Positions 1 to 5,789 of a stretch of DNA of 18,413 bases are shown one piece after another; position 1 is the stretch's first letter, and each line of letters begins with the position of its first letter. This DNA comes from Candidatus Levyibacteriota bacterium (GTDB lineage: Bacteria > Patescibacteriota > Microgenomatia > Levybacterales > UBA12049). The stretch is from the NCBI GenBank assembly GCA_016182225.1, contig JACOXV010000056.1, positions 1 to 18,413 on the forward strand. Reading direction: 5' to 3'. The notes under the pieces were generated by a model. That model was not told where the DNA came from and made no database searches. It saw only the letters and a program-made list of their open reading frames with translations. The position numbers were made by a program, and so were the translations under genes.

Positions 1-240
1 TTCTCTTGACCAACCTTTAATTTGAATTTCCCGCTTTCTTGCATCTGATTTGTCTGGAAATGATTTGGAGGTATAAACCAGTTCAAATGGACCTTGCTCC
101 ATAGCAAACCTTGAACTCTTCCCTGAATTATGTTTAATAATTCTTTTATTTGGATTTGTGGTTATACCGGTGTAGTATCTGCCAGTTTTTGCTTTGGCGA
201 TGTAGACGTACCATGAGTTATTATTAGCCCTTCGACTCAT
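1..240 (-). CDS. GIY-YIG endonuclease domain protein, 3' end outside window
   Basis: Reading leftward from the ATG at 240-238 gives a protein beginning MSRRANNNSWYVYIAK that runs off the left edge of the window. The GIY-YIG signature is visible as WYVYI followed by RYYTGITTNPNKR, then the family's typical AR-KRE-Q-KGWS segment near the window edge. Small single-domain members of this family (UvrC-N-like, about 80-100 residues) are common in Patescibacteria, usually with unknown targets. The first codons lie inside a REP-like inverted repeat (231-308), so the true start is uncertain, but no other start codon precedes the conserved WYVYI. It is transcribed in the same direction as tRNA-Lys, 71 bases downstream of it, so cotranscription is possible. 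Confidence 0.85.
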   Translation of the reverse strand, partial: MSRRANNNSWYVYIAKAKTGRYYTGITTNPNKRIIKHNSGKSSRFAMEQGPFELVYTSKSFPDKSDARKREIQIKGWSRE

Positions 241-308
241 TTTATTCGCTCAGGGTTCTTCGACTCGAGTTTACTCTGAGCGAGCACAACTATATTGTGC
301 GAGTCGAA
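231..308. repeat. REP-like nested inverted repeat
   Basis: TTCGACTC at 231-238 pairs with GAGTCGAA at 301-308. Inside it CGCTCAGGGT (247-256) pairs with ACTCTGAGCG (273-282) with one mismatch. A second TTCGACTCG at about 259-267 offers an alternative partner for the right arm. The 16-base piece AGTTTACTCTGAGCGA at 268-283 recurs exactly at 1991-2006. It separates the tRNA-Lys 3' end from the GIY-YIG gene and could act as a processing or termination hairpin. It is unrelated in sequence to the GGACGGACC palindromes elsewhere in the window. Confidence 0.6.
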
Positions 309-311
309 GAG

Positions 312-383
312 TGAGCCGTGCAGGATTCGAACCTGCGACCAAGAGCTTAAAAGGCTCCTGCTCTACCGCTGAGCTAACGGCCC
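312..383 (-). tRNA. tRNA-Lys (anticodon TTT)
   Basis: Read on the minus strand, the acceptor arm GGGCCGT pairs with ACGGCTC with one G-T pair. The D arm TTAGCTCAGCGGTAGAGC, the anticodon stem-loop with loop CTTTTAA (anticodon TTT at 351-349) and the T arm GCAGGTTCGAATCCTGC are all intact. The discriminator base is A at 312. No CCA is encoded. A strong promoter lies just upstream (428-400). Confidence 0.96.
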
Positions 384-399
384 GATTTATTGTTTGTAA

Positions 400-428
400 A
401 TTATATCAATACGCACGGTGCTTGACAA
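400..428 (-). promoter_or_regulatory. Sigma70-type promoter for tRNA-Lys
   Basis: On the minus strand TTGTCA (428-423) is followed after 17 nt by TATAAT (405-400), which ends 17 nt before the tRNA 5' end. Its -35 box overlaps the -35 box of the divergent promoter for the MscS-like gene through the shared sequence CTTGACAAG. Confidence 0.8.
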
Positions 429-451
429 GGATAGCGGGTGGACACTATATT
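422..451 (+). promoter_or_regulatory. Sigma70-type promoter for MscS-like gene
   Basis: TTGACA (422-427), an 18-nt spacer and TATATT (446-451) predict a start near 458 and a leader of about 70 nt. The leader contains the 12-base palindrome CGCCAGCTGGCG (483-494). The -35 is shared, on the other strand, with the tRNA-Lys promoter. Confidence 0.72.
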
Positions 452-526
452 CAAGCTAAACATATTAATGATCCGTCGTCTCCGCCAGCTGGCGAGATTT
501 GGCGAGACAGGAAGGAGGTGAAAAAA

Positions 527-1186
527 ATGAAAGAAATTAGAGAAACATTAATAACTTCTATTAATGAAAACCTTCAGGCGATTGTCTCATTTGTTCCAAG
601 ATTCGTTGCGGGACTCATTATACTTTTAATCGGAATCATCATCGCATCGATTATAAAACAATTAATAGTTAGTATATTTAAATCACTAAAAATTGAGGCG
701 TACTTACAGAAATACGGTGTTCCTACAATGAAAGAAGGCTATGCGTGGGGAAATATTTTGGCTGAAATTGCCAGATGGTCAGTAATAATTATTTTTCTTA
801 TTCCCACGGCAGACGTTTGGGGAATGCCAAGGATCGGAAGTCTGCTTAACGAATTGCTGTTATATCTTCCAAATGTATTTATAGCAGCTATCATAGCGCT
901 TGTAGGATTTGTAATCGCGAGACTAGCACACGATGTGGTACTCGCATCCGTAAAGGGAATTACGAAAGAATCAGCAGAAGCAGTAGCCAGCGTAACGCAA
1001 TGGGCTATTAATATTTTCGTGATACTTGCTGTTCTTAACCAGCTCGGAGTCGCATCAGATCTCATCAGAATTCTATTTACAGGAGTTGTAGCGATGGTAG
1101 CGTTGGCCGGCGGAATAGCATTCGGGTTGGGCGGACAAAGAAACGCCGAAGACATCCTTAACGGTATTCGAAAAAGACTGAAATAA
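527..1186 (+). CDS. Small MscS-related membrane protein (conserved TM-helix family)
   Basis: The 219-residue protein has about five predicted membrane segments (roughly residues 23-48, 83-96, 112-135, 158-172 and 179-203). It ends with the pore-helix-like stretch GGIAFGLGGQRNAEDI at 195-210, resembling the Gly/Ala-rich TM3 of MscS channels. It stops there, lacking the cytoplasmic beta and alpha/beta domains of full MscS, which fits the short conserved TM-helix family (PF05552-like). The role is probably membrane-tension sensing or an ion pore; this is inferred. The ATG at 527 is chosen because GGAGGTG at 514-520 is a near-perfect ribosome binding site 6 nt before it. The longer open frame beginning at 311 would read through the antisense of tRNA-Lys and the promoter. 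Confidence 0.85.
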   Translation: MKEIRETLITSINENLQAIVSFVPRFVAGLIILLIGIIIASIIKQLIVSIFKSLKIEAYLQKYGVPTMKEGYAWGNILAEIARWSVIIIFLIPTADVWGMPRIGSLLNELLLYLPNVFIAAIIALVGFVIARLAHDVVLASVKGITKESAEAVASVTQWAINIFVILAVLNQLGVASDLIRILFTGVVAMVALAGGIAFGLGGQRNAEDILNGIRKRLK

Positions 1187-1216
1187 CCCGTCTTGACTCG
1201 CGTCTGACGAGGCTGA

Positions 1217-1245
1217 TTGTTTAGAATGAGGTTTTCTTGTATAAT
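1217..1245 (+). promoter_or_regulatory. Promoter upstream of GIY-YIG remnant and tRNA-Glu
   Basis: TTGTTT (1217-1222), a 17-nt spacer and TATAAT (1240-1245). No closer promoter to tRNA-Glu was seen, so it may drive a precursor of about 400 nt carrying the decayed nuclease and the tRNA, ending at the terminator at 1661-1700. Confidence 0.55.
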
Positions 1246-1276
1246 TAACAATCAAACAAGCCGCGTTCGTTCCCGT

Positions 1277-1318
1277 CCCGATATATCGGGATCGGGATCT
1301 CGACGGAAAATACCGTCG
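1277..1318. repeat. Palindrome plus hairpin in intergenic spacer
   Basis: CCCGATATATCGGG at 1277-1290 is a perfect 14-base palindrome. It is followed by a hairpin with arms CGACGG (1301-1306) and CCGTCG (1313-1318). The block is more GC-rich than its surroundings and lies between the MscS-like gene and the GIY-YIG remnant. No function is evident; it resembles intergenic repeat debris. Confidence 0.5.
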
Positions 1319-1334
1319 GGGCTAGTAGCTGAAG

Positions 1335-1593
1335 ATGATGTTTTGTCACGTATATTTTACAAAGCGAGAGCAGCGGAAAATACTACATTGGTAGCACTGA
1401 CAATTTAGAAAAACGACTTATAAGACATGATAAAGGTTATTCTAGATATACTAAGAATAAAGGACCTTTCAAGATAGCTTATAAAAAAGAGTTTCAAACA
1501 AGGTCAGAAGCCAAAAAGAGAGAATATTATCTGAAGTCATTAAAAAGCAAAGTGGCTATTGAAAAACTGATTAAAAATGCCCCCATCGTCTAG
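1335..1593 (+). pseudogene. Frameshifted GIY-YIG nuclease gene ending inside tRNA-Glu
   Basis: Starting at the paired ATGs (1335 and 1338) the frame reads MMFCHVY, then the GIY-YIG sequence continues in another frame from about 1351: TYILQSESSGKYYIGSTDN and so on, through RSEAKKREYYLKSLKSK, to a TAG at 1591-1593. Restoring two bases in the TATATT run near 1351-1356 would rejoin the frames into a normal protein of about 86 residues. The stop codon and the last codons (APIV) lie within the first 15 bases of tRNA-Glu, so the nuclease frame reads into the tRNA gene. It is a decayed gene unless expressed by frameshifting; sequencing error in the AT run is an alternative. Confidence 0.75.
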
Positions 1594-1652
1594 TGGCCTA
1601 GGACGACTGGTTTTCAGCCAGTAAATCGTCGGTTCGAATCCGACTGGGGGTA
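1579..1652 (+). tRNA. tRNA-Glu (anticodon TTC)
   Basis: The acceptor arm GCCCCCA pairs with TGGGGGT (one G-T pair). The anticodon arm ACTGG-TTTTCAG-CCAGT places anticodon TTC at 1614-1616, and the T arm GTCGGTTCGAATCCGAC is intact. The discriminator is A at 1652 and no CCA is encoded. Its 5' end overlaps the 3' end of the decayed GIY-YIG frame. Confidence 0.96.
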
Positions 1653-1660
1653 CACTTCGG

Positions 1661-1700
1661 CAGGCTCAGTGCAAGCTAATATCATTGAGCCTGTTTTATT
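1661..1700 (+). terminator. Intrinsic terminator after tRNA-Glu
   Basis: CAGGCTCA (1661-1668) pairs perfectly with TGAGCCTG (1686-1693) and is followed by TTTTATT. The T tract directly abuts the ATG of the next nuclease gene at 1701. Confidence 0.75.
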
Positions 1701-1988
1701 ATGTGGTATGTATACATGCTTCTTTGTGACAAGAATTCTTATTACATAGGGATAACAAATGATTTGAAAAATAGATTCAATCAGCATAAGAATGGATTAA
1801 CAAAATCCACAAAAGAATTTTCGTCCATTGAATTAATATATTGCGAAAAATACTTATCAAAAAATAATGCTGCTAGGAGAGAAAAGCAACTTAAGGGTTG
1901 GAGTAAATCAAAGAAGCATATGTTAATTGAAGGAAAACTTGGAATAAATAGTTGTACTGAGTTTGCTGAAGAATTACTGAGGGGATGA
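1701..1988 (+). CDS. GIY-YIG endonuclease domain protein, complete
   Basis: The 95-residue protein is a complete single-domain GIY-YIG nuclease: WYVYML at residues 2-7, SYYIGITNDLKNRF at about 13-26, a conserved QHKNG segment, the catalytic-region glutamate in EKYLSKNNAARREKQLKGWS, and a short C-terminal tail. The length matches the small UvrC-N-like family. It starts immediately after the T tract of the tRNA-Glu terminator and has no Shine-Dalgarno sequence, so expression may depend on read-through. It is the third copy of this family within 2 kb, all next to tRNA genes. The biological target is unknown. It ends with TGA. Confidence 0.9.
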   Translation: MWYVYMLLCDKNSYYIGITNDLKNRFNQHKNGLTKSTKEFSSIELIYCEKYLSKNNAARREKQLKGWSKSKKHMLIEGKLGINSCTEFAEELLRG

Positions 1989-1990
1989 GA

Positions 1991-2006
1991 AGTTTACTCT
2001 GAGCGA
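1991..2006. repeat. Second copy of REP-like 16-mer
   Basis: AGTTTACTCTGAGCGA is identical to 268-283. The following bases GAAGCCGAAGAGGCTC contain a short inverted repeat (GAGCGAAGCC against GGCTC). It looks like a remnant of the same intergenic element. Confidence 0.5.
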
Positions 2007-2053
2007 AGCCGAAGAGGCTCCCCTACGCGGTACTTTATTATTTTTAATTTAGG

Positions 2054-2081
2054 TTGACATTTTCCTCAAACTTTATATAAT
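2054..2081 (+). promoter_or_regulatory. Consensus promoter giving a leaderless mRNA
   Basis: TTGACA (2054-2059), a 16-nt spacer and TATAAT (2076-2081), with the ATG of the next gene at 2091. The expected transcription start is about 2088, leaving a leader of 0-3 nt. Confidence 0.82.
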
Positions 2082-2090
2082 CCTGCAATT

Positions 2091-2552
2091 ATGGCACATA
2101 TAGAAACTATTCCTGGTCAAGGACCTAGGCCAGAGTTTTACTACAGTGATGCAAAGACAAAAGAAACTAACTATCCTGCAGGGGCTTACTGCGATTTAGA
2201 AACAAGAAGGGTATATCTGGAAGGTCAAAAAGAAAGAGAAGATTTTCATGCGAGAATAGCTGAATTAAATAACCAGAATAGGTTTTCAGAAATTTTACTC
2301 GATGAAATAATAGAAGAGGTTAGAGTGAATGGTGAGGTTGATTTAGGAAAATTAGAATCAGTAATAAGGAGACACGAAAGAGGATTAAATACTTCGCTTT
2401 GGATAGCAGCTTTAGGAAGTAATGATAAAAGCCCTGGAGAATTACTCGATATTTGGAGCGATGTTGAGAGATTTAGAGATCAATTAGGAGAAAAAACGCC
2501 CGGTCACACAGAAATTGAAGCAGAAATTTTTGATAATCCAGAAGCATCCTAG
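2091..2552 (+). CDS. Hypothetical soluble protein, 153 aa
   Basis: I do not recognise a family. The protein is charged and soluble-looking, with no signal peptide or membrane segment. The N-terminal 50 residues (MAHIETIPGQGPRPEFYY) look globular. A mostly helical, Glu-rich region covers roughly residues 48-150 (EREDFHARIAELNNQNRFSE and DEIIEEVRVNGEVDLGKLES). No catalytic motif is apparent. The start is fixed by a consensus promoter whose -10 box ends 9 nt before the ATG, giving a leaderless transcript without a Shine-Dalgarno site. The next gene (2660) has the same arrangement, so the two may be controlled alike, though each has its own promoter. Confidence 0.75.
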   Translation: MAHIETIPGQGPRPEFYYSDAKTKETNYPAGAYCDLETRRVYLEGQKEREDFHARIAELNNQNRFSEILLDEIIEEVRVNGEVDLGKLESVIRRHERGLNTSLWIAALGSNDKSPGELLDIWSDVERFRDQLGEKTPGHTEIEAEIFDNPEAS

Positions 2553-2622
2553 TTTCTGCTTTATCCTGTAGTTTTGATTTGATACTAATTTTTTGGTAAA
2601 ATTTCCAATCTTTAATAACTGA

Positions 2623-2651
2623 TTGATTAGATTAATGCTTTTAACTATAAT
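2623..2651 (+). promoter_or_regulatory. Promoter giving a leaderless mRNA
   Basis: TTGATT (2623-2628), a 17-nt spacer and TATAAT (2646-2651). The ATG follows at 2660, 8 nt after the -10 box, so the transcript should begin almost at the start codon. Confidence 0.75.
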
Positions 2652-2659
2652 TCCTCCTT

Positions 2660-3307
2660 ATGCCGGAATTATTTATTCCTCATGGAGAATATTTTAGACT
2701 GTATTCCAGAACAACCGATCTTGCTTGTCAAATTCGAGAAGAACAACGACTTGGATTAGAGCCGATAGGTAATGGAGGAGAATGCGTTGTGGTTGCAGAA
2801 ATTGCTAACCCTGAAAAGGTATTTGCTGTTGCTGTCAGAGGCTTATCACCTGCAGATGCAAAACTTCAATATTATCTACAAAAAATGATGAATACTCTTT
2901 TTCCACACAACTTTCCTGCGTTTCATGCGTCCTTTTCAGGAATACCGGCCCGCGATTGGCCAGAGGGGCCACTAGCTGGAACAATTAGAGAAAGGGTTTA
3001 CGAGGGGGATATTACGGGAATAACTTATTTCTTTTCAGACGTCGAAAGAGAATGTAAAGCAATGGGAATTCCAATACATCTATTGGACAATTACTCTTTT
3101 AATTTTATAAACGGGGAGGATGGCGGCCAGTATTACGTGGACAACTTAGGTTTATTGGCTGGTTCACTTCGTGAGCTTTCTCCGGACAATCCGAATTGGC
3201 GTCTGCCCAGAATTATGAGGTTTATGGAACGAAAAAACTACTCTGAACAAGACATGCTAACAGTTGCCTCAAGTTATGGTAGAGCTGTAGTTTTAACAAA
3301 TCAATAA
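2660..3307 (+). CDS. Hypothetical protein, possibly degenerate kinase-like fold
   Basis: The 215-residue soluble protein has no recognised family, but its motif order recalls a protein kinase. There is a glycine-rich stretch IGNGGECVVVAEI at 36-48, then a VAVR at 57-60 where the ATP-binding VAIK lysine would sit (arginine here). Near 140-148, H-LLDNYSFN resembles the catalytic HxD-x4-N loop, and VDNLG at 160-164 sits where DFG would. If the resemblance is real, the lost lysine and the short length suggest a pseudokinase or a divergent member of the kinase/aminoglycoside-phosphotransferase group. This is inference from motif order only. It is leaderless, with its own promoter, and follows another unknown gene. 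Confidence 0.7.
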   Translation: MPELFIPHGEYFRLYSRTTDLACQIREEQRLGLEPIGNGGECVVVAEIANPEKVFAVAVRGLSPADAKLQYYLQKMMNTLFPHNFPAFHASFSGIPARDWPEGPLAGTIRERVYEGDITGITYFFSDVERECKAMGIPIHLLDNYSFNFINGEDGGQYYVDNLGLLAGSLRELSPDNPNWRLPRIMRFMERKNYSEQDMLTVASSYGRAVVLTNQ

Positions 3308-3318
3308 ATAAAATCCTA

Positions 3319-3346
3319 TTGTAATAGAATTGGCATTTTGTATACT
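3319..3346 (+). promoter_or_regulatory. Probable promoter before the GT-C gene at 3355
   Basis: TTGTAA (3319-3324), a 16-nt spacer and TATACT (3341-3346). The GTG start is at 3355, again leaving almost no leader. The -35 match is weak. Confidence 0.5.
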
Positions 3347-3354
3347 TCATAATA

Positions 3355-4872
3355 GTGAGCAAATATCAAAAAGTCTTCATCGTTATCTTTATTGTATTTA
3401 ATTTCTTTTTATCATCCTGGTATGTTTTACATAAAGACATTTTTTTCTTTACTGATGTTGCCAGAGACTTCCTTATCTATGAGGAAATTGATGAAAAAAA
3501 AATTATCTTCATAGGTCCCCGTTCCAGCACATCCGGAATTTTCCACGGTCCGCTATGGCCCTATCTTAACTATCCGGCATATCTGTTGGGCCAGGGAAAT
3601 CCTTTGGTTGTTGGATGGTACTGGATATTTTTAACGGTAGTGTCTGTTGTTTCAAGTTTTTATATTGCGAAAAAATTATTTGATGAAAATACAGCTTATT
3701 TATTTGCGTTAATTCTTTCTTTGTTTCTGGTATTTCACACAAAATCATTTTTTAATCCTTACGGTGCACTTTTTTTCATGCCGGCATTTTTTTATTGTTT
3801 TGTCCGGTATATTGAAACTCTAAAAGGAAAATACTTAGTATTTTTAATTTTAACCGGTGGGATTCTTGTCCAATTCCAAATGGCCATAGGAATTCCTATG
3901 CTTTTTTTGGCTTTACTATATACAACTTATCTAATTATTCGAAAAAGAAAGTTCTTTCATTTTCTTTTTTACTCTCTAATTTTAATTCCTCTTTCCACAT
4001 TTATACTTTTTGATATTAGACACCAATTCTTGATGTTTAATTCCTTCCTTAAATACATTGGGCCGGGAAACAGAGACCCGTATTATAAAACATATCTGGA
4101 TTTGGTTTTGGAAAGAATCGGTTTTATTTGGGGAGCAGGTCTTCAGATTTTTAGACAAGACGTAGAAAGATTTCATACATTACTTCTTTTTGTAGTTATG
4201 TCAGTACTTATTTACTTTCAAGTTAAAGATAATAAATATAAGGCTTCGTATTTATCATTTATTTATTTTTATGCAGGATTTTTTATCTTAAGTATTATAA
4301 ATAAAAGCGGGGGGCTTTTACTTCACTATTTTCTTCCTCTTGCTCCGCTAACGCTACTTATTTTTTCTTCATTTATTACCTCGCGCTTTAAAAAAATGTT
4401 TGCAGTTTTGTTTGTAATCGTTTATCTAATAAATATTCACTCTTTTAGATTTTACGTAGAGGAAGCAAATGTATTTATCGGAAAGCATGAAGATTCATGG
4501 AAATTTTTGAAGAGTATGACTGATAGAATTTATGAAGATGGGGAAGAGGAGTTTGGATATTTTGTTTATTCTCCGGATTCCTATGGTTACCAGACAAAAT
4601 ATGCAATGCATTATGCCGAGAAGACTCATCCGCAAAATGAAAAAAGAAATCAAAAAGATAGAATTACTTATTTAGTATTGGCACCAGATCCGAAAGATAA
4701 TCCCTTTATAAATTCTCCCTGGTGGATAGAAAATAAATTTCATATCACCAAGAAACCAATTAAAGAAATTAAATTTGAAAATGGGTTTAAAATACAAAAA
4801 TATAAATTTAGCGATGAGGAAATAAATATCGCACCGGAGAAAGACATTGATCCCGGAATCCACTTCAGATAG
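3355..4872 (+). CDS. GT-C type membrane glycosyltransferase (PMT/ArnT-like)
   Basis: The 505-residue protein has an N-terminal membrane anchor and about 10-11 further hydrophobic segments up to roughly residue 365, followed by a C-terminal extracytoplasmic domain. The first loop carries FFTDVARDFLIYEEI (31-45) and a following GPRSSTSGIFHGPLWPYL block, like the acidic catalytic loop of polyprenyl-phosphate-sugar dependent transferases (GT39/GT83-like, PMT_2). The likely role is to transfer a sugar from a lipid carrier onto a protein or glycan at the outer face of the membrane; donor and acceptor cannot be told. The GTG start follows directly after a -10 box, so the message is probably leaderless. 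It is one of four GT-C type proteins in the window. Confidence 0.85.
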   Translation: MSKYQKVFIVIFIVFNFFLSSWYVLHKDIFFFTDVARDFLIYEEIDEKKIIFIGPRSSTSGIFHGPLWPYLNYPAYLLGQGNPLVVGWYWIFLTVVSVVSSFYIAKKLFDENTAYLFALILSLFLVFHTKSFFNPYGALFFMPAFFYCFVRYIETLKGKYLVFLILTGGILVQFQMAIGIPMLFLALLYTTYLIIRKRKFFHFLFYSLILIPLSTFILFDIRHQFLMFNSFLKYIGPGNRDPYYKTYLDLVLERIGFIWGAGLQIFRQDVERFHTLLLFVVMSVLIYFQVKDNKYKASYLSFIYFYAGFFILSIINKSGGLLLHYFLPLAPLTLLIFSSFITSRFKKMFAVLFVIVYLINIHSFRFYVEEANVFIGKHEDSWKFLKSMTDRIYEDGEEEFGYFVYSPDSYGYQTKYAMHYAEKTHPQNEKRNQKDRITYLVLAPDPKDNPFINSPWWIENKFHITKKPIKEIKFENGFKIQKYKFSDEEINIAPEKDIDPGIHFR

Positions 4873-4889
4873 ATATTTACACCGTGTAG

Positions 4890-4895
4890 TATAAT
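4890..4895 (+). promoter_or_regulatory. -10 box for a near-leaderless gene
   Basis: TATAAT ends 5 nt before the ATG at 4901; a second in-frame ATG is at 4904. With initiation 6-8 nt past the box, the RNA would start at or just within the first codons, which favours 4904 as the working start. No good -35 was seen. Confidence 0.55.
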
Positions 4896-4900
4896 TCAAT

Positions 4901-5356
4901 ATGATGAAAATAAGACTTGTAATTCTCATCACATTATTAATAGCCTTAGGAGCAGTTTTATCCTCAGATAGAGTAGTTTCAAACAAAGATGAAGATGGGA
5001 ACAGAGAAGTTGTGAAGAAAACCGAAGAAAAATCTACACAAAAAACAGTAAGTCCAACACCAACTACAGTGCAACAAAATACCTATTCCGGCTCTGATTT
5101 TATTTATCCTGGTTCACTTGTTACATCATCCGGTGGTAATACTTTTGTAATGACGAGTAGCGACGGCTCAGATAAGATTACTATTTGGTATACAGATAGA
5201 CTGGGAAATTATTCGGCAAAATCTTTTGTAAGAACAAAAAGTAACGGAAATGTATTAAATAAGTTATCGGCATCAAGTGGAGGACAGAAAATACAAGTAG
5301 AAATAACTCAAAGTGCCAGCTCCAATACTACAAATATAAAAGTAGAGATCAAGTAG
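4901..5356 (+). CDS. Small exported or membrane-anchored protein, unknown function
   Basis: The 151-residue protein has an N-terminal hydrophobic segment at about residues 4-21 (RLVILITLLIALGAVLSS). A charged, Lys/Glu-rich and then Thr/Pro-rich linker follows (about 25-62, with TVSPTPTTVQQ). The C-terminal part (63-151) is a beta-strand-like, Ser/Thr/Asn-rich domain. There is no lipobox cysteine and no C-terminal anchor, so the N-terminal segment probably serves as anchor or signal. The linker composition is typical of extracellular stalks. It lies between GT-C genes, so glycosylation of the stalk is conceivable, but that is speculation. The second ATG at 4904 may be the true start. Confidence 0.72.
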   Translation: MMKIRLVILITLLIALGAVLSSDRVVSNKDEDGNREVVKKTEEKSTQKTVSPTPTTVQQNTYSGSDFIYPGSLVTSSGGNTFVMTSSDGSDKITIWYTDRLGNYSAKSFVRTKSNGNVLNKLSASSGGQKIQVEITQSASSNTTNIKVEIK

Positions 5357-5371
5357 ATTTCCAGATAAATA

Positions 5372-5468
5372 AACAACCCTCCGGATCTGCCTGCCGCCCG
5401 CCTGCCGGACGGTCAGGGCAGGCATGTTTACCCTGAGTCAAATCGCAGGGTTTCTCCTTTGGGTTGTT
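5372..5468. repeat. GC-rich multibranched inverted-repeat element
   Basis: An outer stem AACAACCC (5372-5379) with GGGTTGTT (5461-5468) encloses two further stems: TGCCTGCC (5388-5395) with GGCAGGCA (5417-5424), and ACCCTG (5430-5435) with CAGGGT (5446-5451). The folded form is a three-way junction of 97 nt, clearly more GC-rich than the flanks. It may terminate the gene ending at 5356, be an intergenic repeat, or be a structured RNA; the sequence does not decide. Confidence 0.6.
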
Positions 5469-5475
5469 AATATTT

Positions 5476-5495
5476 AGACGAGGTTAATCTCGTCT
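5476..5495. terminator. Perfect 7-bp hairpin between convergent genes
   Basis: AGACGAG (5476-5482) and CTCGTCT (5489-5495) flank a 6-nt loop. It sits 7 nt beyond the stop of the minus-strand gene ending at 5503. Neither side has a long T tract (CTTAGTTTTATG on the plus strand), so it is at best a weak terminator. Confidence 0.4.
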
Positions 5496-5502
5496 CTTAG
5501 TT

Positions 5503-5781
5503 TTATGAGTTTCGGCAAGACTCCGAATAATTAGAGTTATTCTCGCCTGTCGCACCGCCACGTGCAGATCCTAGCTCATTGTCACCAAAGTATGGTGGTT
5601 GGCCAGGCGTGCCGTGCAAGCTCGGGTCACTGAAAGCTGCAAATGCACCGTGTCCAGCATTGCAAACATTCGAAACAGCCGGAGGAGGACTATATCCAGG
5701 CCCTGCTGCAAAAACTCCTGCTGCTGAACTCAAGAAAAGTCCCGCTGCTGCTCCTGCAAATGCTATTTTTTTAATATTCAT
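5503..5781 (-). CDS. Small exported protein with signal peptide
   Basis: The 92-residue protein starts at the ATG at 5781-5779, chosen because GGGTGG lies 8 nt upstream; GTG codons at 5793 and 5790 overlap that site. A classic signal peptide (MNIKKIAFAGAAAGLFLSSA, ending VFAA) precedes a mature part of about 65 residues with VCNAGHGAFAAF, repeated Gly-Pro motifs and a C-terminal GSARGGATGENNSNYSES. It has two cysteines, a possible disulfide. I recall similar little secreted proteins in other Patescibacteria but know no function. It has a strong promoter (6005-5977), an attenuator-like terminator, and a structured leader resembling that of the repeat-protein gene at 17723-18248. Confidence 0.82.
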   Translation of the reverse strand: MNIKKIAFAGAAAGLFLSSAAGVFAAGPGYSPPPAVSNVCNAGHGAFAAFSDPSLHGTPGQPPYFGDNELGSARGGATGENNSNYSESCRNS

Positions 5782-5789
5782 CTTCTTCA

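Noticed and set aside
311..526. N-terminal extension of the MscS-like gene back to 311
   Set aside because: It would translate the antisense of tRNA-Lys and the promoter; the ATG at 527 has a near-perfect Shine-Dalgarno.
1217..1408. Plus-strand open frame of 63 codons
   Set aside because: It begins inside a promoter, crosses two palindromes and runs out of frame through the GIY-YIG remnant; no coding features.
1701..1988. Alternative genetic code with TGA as an amino acid
   Set aside because: TGA ends this gene and the DUF2292-like gene at sensible family lengths, so the standard bacterial code applies.
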